Both the position numbers and the translations under genes were made by a program. A DNA stretch of 64,000 nt, taken from the NCBI RefSeq assembly GCF_009176725.1, contig NZ_AP020337.1:4595501-4659500 (forward strand), read 5' to 3'. This document shows positions 18,601 through 26,868 of this stretch, one piece after another. How positions within the stretch are numbered: the stretch's first letter is position 1; every line of letters begins with the position of its first letter. The notes under the pieces were generated by a model. That model saw only the letters and a program-made list of their open reading frames with translations, was not told the origin of the DNA and ran no database searches. The DNA is from Pseudomonas sp. KUIN-1. Lineage in GTDB: Bacteria > Pseudomonadota > Gammaproteobacteria > Pseudomonadales > Pseudomonadaceae.

Positions 18601-18963
18601 ACCGACAAGTTGATAGCAGGCACTTCGCTGCCCGGCAGGCTGAAGAACTACAGCCTGTCCAAGTTTCAGACGACGACCAGCGAGACCTATGACGAGATCG
18701 CAAGCGTGGTGGGCAATTCGCGCGCCTCGCCCCTGCGCGGCTGGTTGCCGCCGACGCCGATGGATGTTCTGACAGTGCGCAATCGCTTCGGCATGCCCCC
18801 GCCATCGCTGGCCGACCTTTTCGAAAGCCTGTCCATGCAAGGCATCCATTACGACAGAATATTACTGGTGCACTGCCGGTGTGCGGCGATATCGGCGCTG
18901 ATGAACCGCTCACCCGTCTATCATGCCCCGGCAGCGAGCTCGGTGATTGCTAATATGGCCTGA
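15628..18963 (+). CDS. Large dermonecrotic-toxin-domain / Stv-like protein
   Basis: A 1111-aa protein without signal peptide. It resembles the large plant-associated Pseudomonas proteins annotated with a 'dermonecrotic toxin domain' (DUF6543 type): an N-terminal helical region starting with MNPIWSPLRQDTLFHPSSLL, a central region with conserved Trp/Asp-rich segments (AFDFLTWMTQRVHDFWDQRR near 535), and one strongly hydrophobic stretch around residues 770-800. The C-terminal ~190 residues look like a separate domain: VVSSHGYYTPWS (about 930), APHGYEL, and ILLVHCRC near the end recall the 'putative adhesin Stv' fold. Assignments are from memory of the families. No clear ribosome site or hrp box was found upstream. 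Plausibly a secreted or polymorphic toxin. Confidence 0.6.
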   Translation: MNPIWSPLRQDTLFHPSSLLLEQTSVLRPEHSSSRHDTLNASIPFTLADGFSMPEPTPLPAVAEESEPEDAAPHIERQLRAMRNSAGFRLIADSPLLLQACQLDMDFPPTRQDYVRQHLTELLRQKSGKALDPDVLQITFSNNDRPAVDDNGHEHYSVSLSLTDVALASFEPAHFQALSRSTLADLSLCENTPVLTTAQMFKLIGELPLKRNYHAVLQAFRARHEATWRTLSRLAFLDNLARQLNHRHISRDGYWLALDAMGLDRSPIDTDTISMSGRGEKSEVRILTLNGKRVPEIFQISSKTTSHCFIHILGAKGNVVEYISDDPRQMSRRLLAAMNASGLYGQVFLSLEQHAGIVAEAPLIEGDLFTALTQAWFAGLLADSHARSTLDLLRPVARSLALAGAADLWQVQPGILEQIPAASKMAGQVMASYLQENHALTLNPEQVFIAYQPGYSSNPLGNPRLPPTYIHTPDPRPISLSEALISNYRVDHPAGYIDHGGGTIVFLDPTGQGDSEQGQLLEISPQALEDYIRAFDFLTWMTQRVHDFWDQRRTAIEQAFRTTFISQALISLKRGSLTRSTFDLLVETLAPSAPDQWRSLGFFVQGALIDGMQQQYTGLLVLEQPGSPNVLYQAGHADAFIEFADDTALKLHLNRATANPEWREAVMRYVPRRHHQRLDYLLKLWGGTQAPNPPVSILRPWTDALYNPDTRQAMSHSLCEKRLEDTPFAFLHQLLKQNARDDAEDQIVTSTQVTLADWTDRLQQLQRLLVPMSLLLTPALVASLATEIGITSLAIAATHLPGSRYAEKNQALLATLTLGLLQLAPHTPRLLRSLSRIVKPAVRNRQTTAITLNRALGTRPLRRQFVTPRQTRLEKFFHTDALLKRWTVSTAVSSNLLQVHAWKLGKRFLLWTSDRGQARTLVVSSHGYYTPWSRTVKIPNGTEIRTYAPHGYELVDPKLHRVVNKNARPFARSNTAVHSVMQPTPLEPLLLTDKLIAGTSLPGRLKNYSLSKFQTTTSETYDEIASVVGNSRASPLRGWLPPTPMDVLTVRNRFGMPPPSLADLFESLSMQGIHYDRILLVHCRCAAISALMNRSPVYHAPAASSVIANMA

Positions 18964-19004
18964 ACCGAACACCCCGATCATCCAGCAAGGCGCTTACTCT
19001 CGAC

Positions 19005-19397
19005 ATGACAACGGCCTCCCCTGACACCGCGCTGTGCCCCCTCTGCGGCTTCAGCAACCAATGCAGCCTGGCCGATCCGCGCACCGTGGACCAGCCCTGC
19101 TGGTGCTTTTCGCAAAGTATCGACCCGGCATTGCTGGCAGCGCTGCCGGATAACCTTCGCGACAAAGCCTGTCTTTGCCCGCGCTGCGCCGGGATCAAGG
19201 ATGCTGCGCCAGGCTCTGTACGAAAAGTCGGCGAGCGAAGGTCAGGCGAGGCAAAAACAGGCGAGGAACGGCCGGGGTCGCGTTCGACTCTACGTGTTGT
19301 AAATGAGCATTCCGAGCCTGTTTTTAACGAAGCATCACCGAGCGCAGCCACTTTTCGTACAGAGCCTAGTCCACAGAAACGCCGGGGCACAGAGTAA
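19005..19397 (+). CDS. Cysteine-rich CWC protein with MITE-encoded C-terminus
   Basis: Residues 1-69 are a small Cys-rich CWC-family (PF14375) protein: CPLCGFSNQC (Cys 11, 14, 20), PCWCF (32, 34) and ACLCPRCA (56, 58, 61), a probable zinc-binding arrangement. The family normally ends near here. From residue 70 to about 121 the reading frame runs through a 155-bp element with perfect 17-bp terminal inverted repeats, giving an unrelated Arg/Glu/Ser-rich tail, then ten codons of flanking DNA. The domain is probably intact, with a foreign tail. Function unknown. Confidence 0.75.
   Translation: MTTASPDTALCPLCGFSNQCSLADPRTVDQPCWCFSQSIDPALLAALPDNLRDKACLCPRCAGIKDAAPGSVRKVGERRSGEAKTGEERPGSRSTLRVVNEHSEPVFNEASPSAATFRTEPSPQKRRGTE
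19212..19366. mobile_element. 155-bp MITE-like element with 17-bp terminal inverted repeats
   Basis: GGCTCTGTACGAAAAGT at 19212-19228 is exactly inverted at 19350-19366. The interior is too short for a transposase, so this is a non-autonomous element. If the outermost G/C pair is taken as flank, the neighbouring tetramers are CCAG and CTAG, close to but not an exact target duplication. The element lies inside the 3' part of the CWC gene. Confidence 0.85.
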
Positions 19398-19432
19398 GAT
19401 GCGCGCCCCGTCCTTCGCTCGCCGTTATCGCC

Positions 19433-20125
19433 ATGCGCCTTGATCGTTTCCTCAGCAACCTGCCACGCTTCAATCGTCAGCAAGTGCGCCTGGCGCTGGC
19501 CAGCGGACGGGTGCAGGTAGACGGCCAGGCAACCCGCGACCCGCACCACGAAGTACGCGAATTCAGTTGTGTGGCGCTTGACGAAGAAATCCTCCAGGCA
19601 GGCAAAGTCCCCCGCTACTTCATGCTGCACAAGCCCGAAGGCTGCGTCAGCGCGACGAGCGATGCGCAGCATCCGACCGTGCTCGATTTGCTGGACGAGC
19701 CTGACAAGCACGAACTGCACATCGCCGGACGGCTGGACTTCAACACCACCGGCCTGATGCTGATAACCAACGACGGTCAATGGTCGCGGCGCCTGACTCA
19801 GCCACAGAGCAAAATGCCCAAAGTCTATTACGTCGAGACCGAGCAACCGATCGATGAACGCTACGCCGCGAAATTCGCCGAAGGCCTGTATTTCGCATTC
19901 GAAGGCATCACCACGCAACCGGCGCAATTGACCTTGTTGGGGCAGCGCAGTGCGCGCCTGAGCATTGTCGAAGGCCGCTATCATCAGGTGAAACGAATGT
20001 TCGGCCACTTCGACAACAAAGTGTTGCGCCTGCATCGGGAAACCATCGGCGCGCTGCTGCTGGACCCCGACCTGCGCCCCGGCAGCTACCGTGCGCTGAA
20101 CGCCGGGGAAATCGGCCTGTTTTGA
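19433..20125 (+). CDS. rsuA: RsuA-type 16S rRNA pseudouridine synthase
   Basis: Pseudouridine synthase (230 aa, cytoplasmic) of the RsuA/RluB/E/F family, expected to convert U516 of 16S rRNA. An N-terminal S4 RNA-binding domain (MRLDRFLSNLPRFNRQQVRL, residues 1-20 onward) is followed by the catalytic domain with GRLDFNTTGLMLITND; its Asp is residue 102, the same number as in E. coli RsuA. The end motif GRYHQVKRMF is also typical. Length matches the family. The RsuA assignment is likelier than RluE/F but not proven. Confidence 0.87.
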   Translation: MRLDRFLSNLPRFNRQQVRLALASGRVQVDGQATRDPHHEVREFSCVALDEEILQAGKVPRYFMLHKPEGCVSATSDAQHPTVLDLLDEPDKHELHIAGRLDFNTTGLMLITNDGQWSRRLTQPQSKMPKVYYVETEQPIDERYAAKFAEGLYFAFEGITTQPAQLTLLGQRSARLSIVEGRYHQVKRMFGHFDNKVLRLHRETIGALLLDPDLRPGSYRALNAGEIGLF

Positions 20126-20251
20126 ACGTCATAGCCGCCTGGCAGACGCTGGTCGGATCGGCACAGGCCTTTGATCGACTATCGCATGTCTGTCACGAAA
20201 CGCGGGCAATGTCATAGGCACGCATACCTGTCTACGCCAGGAGTGAAACCT

Positions 20252-21133
20252 ATGTCGCCAGAAAAAGCAGTGCTCGACATTCAAGGACAGTTTCGGGTTT
20301 ATACCGAGTTCTATCGCACCGATGCCGCCGCCAAGACCATCATTCTGGTCAACGGCTCGCTGGCCACTACCGCATCATTTGCCCAGACCGTCCGCAACCT
20401 CTACCCGACCTTCAACGTGGTGCTTTACGACCAGCCCTATTCAGGCAAATCCAAACCGCACAATCTGCATGGCGCGCCACTGACCCGGGAAGAGGAAGGC
20501 CAGTTGCTGCTGGAACTGATCGATCACTTCAACGCCGAGCACGTGCTGTCCTTCTCGTGGGGCGGCGCAGCGACGCTGGTTGCCCTGGCGCATCGGCCAA
20601 AACGCATCGAAAGCGCAGTGATCAGTTCGTTCTCCCCAGTGATCAACGAGAAGATGCATGACTACCTGTGTCACGGCATCACGCACCTGGGCGCGCACAA
20701 CCGTTATGACATGGGCCACTTGATCAACAACACCGTCGGCAAGCATCTGCCTACGTTGTTCAAGCGCTTCAATTTCCGTCATATCAGCAGCCTGGATGCT
20801 CACGAGTATGACCAGATGCATTACCACTTCAGCCAGGTTCTGGAGCTCGACCCGGACAATTACCTGACCGCAGGCAAGAACATCACCGCCCCCGTGCTGT
20901 TCATCAACGGTGCCCTGGATGAGTACACCTGCGCGCACGACGCAGCGCAGTTCTCCCGGTACCTGCACGATTGCAGCTTCAGCACCATCGACGCCACCGG
21001 CCACTTTCTGGACATGGAACACAAGGCCGCCTGCCGCGACTCGAAACAGGTACTGATGAACTTCCTGCAACCGGCACAGGTGTCACGCGACGGCCATAAC
21101 CGGGTTCAGGACTATCCGTCCCTGACCTTCTGA
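20252..21133 (+). CDS. phaG: PhaG-like 3-hydroxyacyl-ACP thioesterase/transacylase (RhlA family)
   Basis: Alpha/beta-hydrolase (293 aa) that diverts (R)-3-hydroxyacyl chains from fatty-acid synthesis, to polyhydroxyalkanoate precursors in PhaG or to HAA surfactant in RhlA. The N-terminus MSPEKAVLDIQGQFRVYTEF and the motif VNGSLATTASFAQTVRN agree closely with PhaG of P. putida as I recall it. Catalytic residues fall at Ser102 (SFSWGG), Asp223 and His251, the RhlA/PhaG positions. The start at 20252 has a GGAG site; the open frame extends 27 codons upstream without family support. RhlA is the alternative. Confidence 0.8.
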   Translation: MSPEKAVLDIQGQFRVYTEFYRTDAAAKTIILVNGSLATTASFAQTVRNLYPTFNVVLYDQPYSGKSKPHNLHGAPLTREEEGQLLLELIDHFNAEHVLSFSWGGAATLVALAHRPKRIESAVISSFSPVINEKMHDYLCHGITHLGAHNRYDMGHLINNTVGKHLPTLFKRFNFRHISSLDAHEYDQMHYHFSQVLELDPDNYLTAGKNITAPVLFINGALDEYTCAHDAAQFSRYLHDCSFSTIDATGHFLDMEHKAACRDSKQVLMNFLQPAQVSRDGHNRVQDYPSLTF

Positions 21134-21291
21134 AAACCGCACACGGAGCCACCGTCAGCTGCGGAGCATTGTCATCTGGCGGTGGGTTTTCAGGGTGAGT
21201 ATCAGGGGGCAAAGCGCTGCGCAGTGAAATTAGCGCTTCAAATCAGGGCAGGGTTCTGGTACAAAGTCAGCCGCTCAGAGCAGCTCTCAGA

Positions 21292-21365
21292 GCGGGTATA
21301 GTTTAGTGGTAAAACGAAAGCTTCCCAAGCTTTAGTTGAGGGTTCGATTCCCTCTACCCGCTCCA
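21292..21365 (+). tRNA. glyT: tRNA-Gly (anticodon CCC)
   Basis: A complete 74-nt cloverleaf. The acceptor GCGGGTA pairs with TACCCGC before the encoded TCCA end; D-arm TAGTTTAGTGGTAAAAC; anticodon stem AAAGC/GCTTT around loop TTCCCAA, giving anticodon CCC for GGG codons; T-arm GAGGG-TTCGATT-CCCTC. The 3' CCA is genome-encoded. The gene symbol is nominal. Confidence 0.97.
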
Positions 21366-21638
21366 TTTCTCTCCTGACTCATCGATTTAACTGAAATCCA
21401 TTGAGTAACAGCGAGACAGTCACGTAGTCCTCCTGCAAAGCGCTCCTTCAACGTGACACAGCGCAACGACCTCCCCCGCCGTTCGAACGGAATCTACGTC
21501 CTTCTCATCACTGCCCCGGCTCGCTAGCGCGTTCAATCGGGTCAAGGACAAATTCACACGCCCCCGAACCACTGATCTCCGCTCAGCTGACGCTGCAGCA
21601 TTGCATCTGGTGGCCGGGGCATTCATGCGTTAAGCCCG

Positions 21639-24600
21639 TTACCGGTGTGCTTGAATATCCTGCAGCGGCAGCAGATCCATGACGTCACAGAACAATTGCC
21701 GGTGCTTCCAGTCGTTTCTGTCGCCAATCACATAGAGGCGTCGCTTGGCGCGCGTCGCCGCCACGTTCAGCAGGTTAGGTTCCGAAACAGCCCAGTCGCG
21801 AGCGCCAGCTCCGGCAGTGTTGCCGCCCAGTACGACGATGACGATCGATGCCTCCTTGCCTTGCATCGTGTGGATCGTGCCCGACACTAGCTTGCCTCGG
21901 AGCATGCGCTTGAGGTTTTGCTGCACAGCCTTGAAAGGCGTGATGACTGAAATATCTTTCGCCTCTACGCCATCGCCATGCAGCCGCTTGAGCAGGTCGC
22001 GTAAGACCTGGCCTTCCGCAGGCACCCAATTTCCTTCGGAAGCCCCACTGACATGTATCCACCCTGTCGGCAGACTGGCGAGGGTTTCTTTGTCGGCATG
22101 CGGTGCAATCGTTCCATACACCATCGCTCCGTCGTAGGCGATAAGGTTGGCGAGTGCATACATAGGCTTGTCGCAGCGGCGATGCACAACCAATGGCAAT
22201 CCTACCCACGTCTTGCCACCGGCAGGCCCGGCCATGCGCCCCCAAGGGGTGGCTTCGTCAGCCAGGACCTGTGCGGATTTTTGATTGGGAATCCAGTGTG
22301 CATCAACACCGTAACGCGTACGCATGTGCTCCAGCACCGCATCGGATACGGTGACGATGGGCTTGAGTTGCAGTGGGTCTCCCACCAGCAACGCACGTCG
22401 GGACCGCCACAGTGCGCCGACTGCCTGTTGCGGAGCGGCCTGACCTGCCTCATCCACGAGTAACCAGCCGATCTCACTGGCACCCAGCGAGCCAAACGAA
22501 CGGGCAAATGATGCAAAGGTGCTGCTCAACACCGGAACGACCATGAACAAAGAAGCCCACGCCGAACGGATTGCATCGCGCGACAAGCCTTGGAAGCGCG
22601 AACCGGTCAACAGACTGTTGATCATGAATAAATTGGAACGCAGCCTTGAAGCCTCAAGTTCGAAGAACGTCTGGTGGAGCTTCAGGGCCTGGATGAAAAC
22701 CCGCGCCCGAGCCTTCCGCCAGCCTTGAATGCGCCAGGGTTCGGCCAGTTCAATGGCATCCCCATCCCCGATAGCATTGTCTTTCAACCAAGCGAGCAGA
22801 TGGTCGGCCTGATGACTGGTTGCCAGTTCCATGGCATCGCGCGTAAGCGTTTGGTCCTGCTGCTGCGATCCCTGAAGCACTCGGCGCGCTTCAGTGATTT
22901 TTCTTTCCGACTGGACCTTATCGATATCGAGTTGTTGAGTGAGACGTGTGATCCGCTCGAACTCGGCTTTGGCAATATCCCGCTGGCTTTCCAGCAGTTC
23001 CCGAGCGGCATTCCAGTTGCGCCGAGCATTTCCCAGGCTGAATAAATTTGACCAGAAACCGGGCCTGCGCGGGAGTTCCCCAAGTGCGTCAAGACACTTC
23101 TTGAGTGCCATATTAGCGGGGCCACCTTCCTCGTTATCCAGGCGCAAGAGTTCATTTGCTATCTCAATCAGTGACTGTTCGAATGACCGGAGCTTTTCGG
23201 AGTCTTCGGCAATCTTCTTCCTGACCTCGAGGATGGCCAGGATCAACTCACGAATCCGACTGGCGTCACTGCATGCTTTGCGTTCTTGCGCCTTGATCGC
23301 CTCGTAGTCAGAGACTGCTTGCTGCCACAGCGCTTGACGTTGCTCTGGAGAGCGGACCGCATTTACCTCGGCACTCACATTGAGCCAACCCCAAAATCCC
23401 TTCGGGCCCTTCTCTTCCTCGGGTAGAGCATCTTCGCTCTGGTTCTCGCTGTCGTCGGCGTTCTCCATCTCCGCAGAGGAGGCCGAAAAGAGTGCCTCCA
23501 CAATGTTGTCGACGTCTTCATCAGGGTCGACCTCAGTCTCGTCCTCTACCTCCACTGCAACCTCGGCTCCGCTGCCAAACGGGCGCTGGCCATAGAAGTA
23601 ACGATCTACGAACTTGTTGCGTCGTGCCTTGCTCCCCAGTGCACCGGAAATCAGTCCCCACGCAGGTTTATCCGAGACCAGCTCCCCCAGCTCGGCGAAA
23701 TACTCTGCTTCTGGCAACCAGCTGTCATCAATCTTGTCTCGCTGCGGCAGCTCCAGCGTCACATTTTCCACGGCACCGTTGTTGGATGAAGCGACTACGA
23801 TTTCGAAGCCATACAGTGCGGGGTTGAGCCTGAAACTGTATTGCTGCCTGCCACCGTCGTTGGCAGCTTCGCGTCCGTCGCTTGCGAATGCATCGGAAGC
23901 ACGGCGTAGCTTGGCAAACGCATCGGCGCGGCTGGTGATAATCGCTGCAATAAGGTCGCGCAACAGCGTCGTCTTGCCCGTTCCAGGCGGGCCGTTGACG
24001 CCAAGCAGCCCTTGACCATCGGCCAGGGTGGACTGGATTGTGTTGACGGCCAGCTGCTGGGAATGCACCAGGCCCAAATGGTGCTCGGTAGGCCAACAGC
24101 TACTGGCGTAAGCATCCGGCATCAGTCGCCCCATCAGTGGCAACGATGCACGCTTATCGTCCATATGCAGGCGAAGCTCGGGATCGTGATAGCGCAGGTA
24201 CTGATCCAGTGGTTCGCTTTTCACCCCCCTGGAGATCGCATCGGCGACATCGGCAAGATCGTCCAGCAAAAAGCTGTTCAGTGGATCGTCTTCCGACTCG
24301 GGCTTGTCGGGCTTGACGGGTTGTGAGCGAAAGCGAAAATGATGATGGTCCATCTCACCAAAAAAGTCCCCCAGCCCCAGGAGCTGGAGGGTCCAGTGAG
24401 TCAGTTCGCGCAAGTCTGCGCTTGATACCTCACCTTCGAACAGGGTGTTGGCGCGCTCCCTGACGGTCTTTTGGTCGGTCTCGAACCCTCTGGTCCAATC
24501 CTTGCCGGTCAATACCCGACCAAGAAACCACGCTTCGCTTGAAAGCACGAGGCTGTCATCGACCAGTCGGCCCGCCATCGTGAATTTTGCCGCAAACACG

Positions 24601-24902
24601 GCTGACTCGCGAAACCTGGGCTCCTGGTAGCCCTGATCGGCGCCGTACATCGCATCGAGCTTCTCGGCAACGAGACGACTGTCGTAAAGATGAGCATAGA
24701 GCGTGTGGCTCCATATGCGCTTCTTGGGCAGCGCCTGTTGACTGACGATACTTTCCGGAGTCCACGGAAGCAGCGGACGCTGAATTGACGTGTCATGGAT
24801 AAACGCTTCGTATCGATTAGCGCGTTTTTTCAGCTTGGGTGCTGATTGTGGTTGCAACAACTCGACCGCATGCCAGTACCGGACGATGCTTTCTTGATCC
24901 AT
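21639..24902 (-). CDS. Large Upf1/Dna2-like superfamily 1 helicase (AAA_11/AAA_12)
   Basis: A 1087-aa cytoplasmic SF1B-type nucleic-acid helicase. Walker A GPPGTGKTTLL lies near residue 305; an acidic insertion and a long coiled-coil region (roughly 470-700) split the motor; Walker B appears as LLVDEAGQAAPQQ near 815, with VGDPLQLKPIV following. The C-terminal RecA domain carries SGTIHTMQGKEASIVIVVLGG and NVAATRAKRRLYVIGDR. The ATG at 24902 has a GGGGA site; a TTG one codon upstream is possible. Single gene next to tRNA-Gly. Such stand-alone helicases are often accessory and some act in phage defence, but nothing here proves that role. Confidence 0.8.
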   Translation of the reverse strand: MDQESIVRYWHAVELLQPQSAPKLKKRANRYEAFIHDTSIQRPLLPWTPESIVSQQALPKKRIWSHTLYAHLYDSRLVAEKLDAMYGADQGYQEPRFRESAVFAAKFTMAGRLVDDSLVLSSEAWFLGRVLTGKDWTRGFETDQKTVRERANTLFEGEVSSADLRELTHWTLQLLGLGDFFGEMDHHHFRFRSQPVKPDKPESEDDPLNSFLLDDLADVADAISRGVKSEPLDQYLRYHDPELRLHMDDKRASLPLMGRLMPDAYASSCWPTEHHLGLVHSQQLAVNTIQSTLADGQGLLGVNGPPGTGKTTLLRDLIAAIITSRADAFAKLRRASDAFASDGREAANDGGRQQYSFRLNPALYGFEIVVASSNNGAVENVTLELPQRDKIDDSWLPEAEYFAELGELVSDKPAWGLISGALGSKARRNKFVDRYFYGQRPFGSGAEVAVEVEDETEVDPDEDVDNIVEALFSASSAEMENADDSENQSEDALPEEEKGPKGFWGWLNVSAEVNAVRSPEQRQALWQQAVSDYEAIKAQERKACSDASRIRELILAILEVRKKIAEDSEKLRSFEQSLIEIANELLRLDNEEGGPANMALKKCLDALGELPRRPGFWSNLFSLGNARRNWNAARELLESQRDIAKAEFERITRLTQQLDIDKVQSERKITEARRVLQGSQQQDQTLTRDAMELATSHQADHLLAWLKDNAIGDGDAIELAEPWRIQGWRKARARVFIQALKLHQTFFELEASRLRSNLFMINSLLTGSRFQGLSRDAIRSAWASLFMVVPVLSSTFASFARSFGSLGASEIGWLLVDEAGQAAPQQAVGALWRSRRALLVGDPLQLKPIVTVSDAVLEHMRTRYGVDAHWIPNQKSAQVLADEATPWGRMAGPAGGKTWVGLPLVVHRRCDKPMYALANLIAYDGAMVYGTIAPHADKETLASLPTGWIHVSGASEGNWVPAEGQVLRDLLKRLHGDGVEAKDISVITPFKAVQQNLKRMLRGKLVSGTIHTMQGKEASIVIVVLGGNTAGAGARDWAVSEPNLLNVAATRAKRRLYVIGDRNDWKHRQLFCDVMDLLPLQDIQAHR

Positions 24903-25013
24903 CAAAATGACTTCCCCTGACTCACTGATCGGGCCTTTTTAGGTGTTAGAAGGCGCGGTATTGGGTGATAGTAAAACGATTGGGTACCGGTGAATGCAAC
25001 CCAAACATCGAAG

Positions 25014-26279
25014 TCATTGCAGTAGACCGGCACTGGCCTTACCCACCCCCGCCTCTCCCGGCACCCGCGCCTTGGCCTCTTGCGCCGAAACCGGCGCCAC
25101 CAGGTACTGCCGATACTCGCGAAACGCCTGCAAGACAGAGGCATCCTGCGGGCGATAGTCGTCGCCGCTATCCTGTTGCTGATTCGCCACACAAGGCCTG
25201 CCGATCACGCTCATGCACACGTTGTTTGCAGCCGTCGAAACCGGCTCGAACAAAGCGAATGCCGTACCTGGCTGATCCGTATCGTTGAACAGTGGGTGGG
25301 CTACGTTTTCGAAGTCGTTTCCCTCTACCAGCAACTGTGAAGATGAGGTCCGCGACATGATTGCGCCTTGGTAGGTCATGCGCTGAAAGACGTTGTTGAC
25401 CAGTTGAGCGCGGATTTGCGCATTTTTCATCCCGCCGGAATGAGGTGCTCTGCCGGAGGTGTCGTGTATGTAGTTTCTCGACAGCGTCAGCGTGTCCTGA
25501 CTGCCGAGGAACAGCCAGACCCAATAATGATGGCCATCGCAGGTAGACGAGTAAGGCGTACGGCCGTCGAATTCATTGCTGGAAATGGTGACGTGTGAAG
25601 CAGTGCCCCAGCCTGTCACGATCATCTGTCTGCCGATCCGCGCAAAGGTGTTGTGATCGATCCACACGCCATCGGCCTTGTTCAGGGTCAGCGCATCGCC
25701 GCCCCATACGACATGCGGGTTGATATCCGAAAGGGTCAGGTTACGAACGATCACGTTATGCGCACCGTCGCCAATGAACAGTCCAGCGCCCTGAATGCCT
25801 GCCTTGTCGCCAAGCCCGATCAATGTCTTGTTGGAGCCGACTTTCAGTGGTTTCAGTCCCGCGTTGTCGTAGGTCACCATGACGGGCGGCCTTGATTGGC
25901 AGAAGTCGTTGGCACCATTCAGTGCAAGCTGCTCACCACCCTGCGGGCAGGGTTTCACGACGCAGCCAGGCTCGGTCGTTGTGCTATTGCCGTTAGTAAT
26001 CACGCTCGCGCGGAAGTCGAATGTGTGGTCCAGGACAATCACTCGGGGTGTGTCATCGGTGCAGGCCCCGTGTGAGTCATGCGACGAGCAGAGTGCTGAT
26101 CGAAGTTCATCCGGTGTGGAGGGATGCACGGCAGCCGCGGAGCCTCCGCCGGTCACGCCCTTGGCGAAACCTTCAGGCATGTCTGCTGCCCACAGGCATT
26201 GCGCTCCTGACAGGAGCAGAACCAGAGTGGGGGCGATCTTCAGACAGCCGCTTTGCAAAAGAGAACGCAGGGGCGTCAT
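25014..26279 (-). CDS. pnl: Secreted pectin lyase (polysaccharide lyase family 1)
   Basis: A 421-aa secreted PL1 right-handed beta-helix enzyme that cleaves pectin by beta-elimination. A long signal peptide (LVLLLSGAQCLWA-A, cleavage about residue 32) directs export. The central block VVWGGDALTLNKADGVWIDH then ARIGRQMIVTGWG carries the VWGGDA and ARIGRQ motifs typical of pectin lyases rather than calcium-dependent pectate lyases, and HHYWVWLFLGSQDTLTLSRN follows. It would act on plant cell walls after general secretion. No convincing hrp box is seen upstream. Pectate lyase is the alternative. Confidence 0.83.
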   Translation of the reverse strand: MTPLRSLLQSGCLKIAPTLVLLLSGAQCLWAADMPEGFAKGVTGGGSAAAVHPSTPDELRSALCSSHDSHGACTDDTPRVIVLDHTFDFRASVITNGNSTTTEPGCVVKPCPQGGEQLALNGANDFCQSRPPVMVTYDNAGLKPLKVGSNKTLIGLGDKAGIQGAGLFIGDGAHNVIVRNLTLSDINPHVVWGGDALTLNKADGVWIDHNTFARIGRQMIVTGWGTASHVTISSNEFDGRTPYSSTCDGHHYWVWLFLGSQDTLTLSRNYIHDTSGRAPHSGGMKNAQIRAQLVNNVFQRMTYQGAIMSRTSSSQLLVEGNDFENVAHPLFNDTDQPGTAFALFEPVSTAANNVCMSVIGRPCVANQQQDSGDDYRPQDASVLQAFREYRQYLVAPVSAQEAKARVPGEAGVGKASAGLLQ

Positions 26280-26397
26280 CGGTTGAGCTTCCAGTCATGC
26301 CCGCGGGAATCGCGGGACAATCTGGATGCTAAACGGACTGCGGCCTGGCCTGCTCCGCTTCCATGGTGTTGGTCAGCCTACGTTCAGGCTCCCTCGC

Positions 26398-26844
26398 TCA
26401 CGAAAACACCCGCTCCATCCTGACGCTGTCAATCCCGCGCCCATGCCCGTCGATATCGACCGAGACCACGGCAAAGCCCAGGTTCGAGTAAAACCCCTGA
26501 ACATGCTGGCTGGTATCGATAAAGGCTCGGGTGACGCTCGGTAATGCCTGCATGCGTTGCAGTCGGGCCTCGGTCAGAAACCTGCCAAGGCCGCTGCCGT
26601 GGCGGTCGCTGATGACCATGCCCCAGGTCAGCTCTGCCACTTCAGGGTCTGACAACACCAGGTATCCACCACAGGCGACAACCTCGCCGTCACGCTCGGC
26701 TACGAAGTAATGGCCCAAAGGGGCCATCAGAAAACGGGCAAATTGCTCGCGCTCCGCAGGGTCGAAGTAGCGCGGGACGTTGGTGTCGAAGATATCCAGA
26801 CATCGCTCACGATCTGCAAGGGTGTACGGCCGTAGCATGTCCAT
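26398..26844 (-). CDS. GNAT-family N-acetyltransferase
   Basis: A 148-aa single-domain GNAT acetyltransferase. Acetyl-CoA binding motif A is visible as MVISDRHGSGLGRFLTEARL (about residues 86-105), with motif B GFYSNLGFAVV near 130. The substrate cannot be predicted. The gene stands alone between the pectin lyase and alcohol dehydrogenase genes, on the same strand as both. Confidence 0.87.
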   Translation of the reverse strand: MDMLRPYTLADRERCLDIFDTNVPRYFDPAEREQFARFLMAPLGHYFVAERDGEVVACGGYLVLSDPEVAELTWGMVISDRHGSGLGRFLTEARLQRMQALPSVTRAFIDTSQHVQGFYSNLGFAVVSVDIDGHGRGIDSVRMERVFS

Positions 26845-26868
26845 GACAGGCCTGTTTTGCAGGGGTGA

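Noticed and set aside
21292..21365. Attachment site of an integrated island at tRNA-Gly
   Set aside because: No second copy of the tRNA 3' end and no integrase gene were found in the window.
21420..21626. 68-codon minus-strand frame just after the helicase gene
   Set aside because: Starts 12 bp after the helicase stop, but has no ribosome site and no recognisable features; left uncalled.
26280..26400. hrp box upstream of the pectin lyase gene
   Set aside because: Only a weak GGAGCC...CACCA resemblance on the minus strand; sequence and spacing do not fit GGAACC-N15/16-CCAC.
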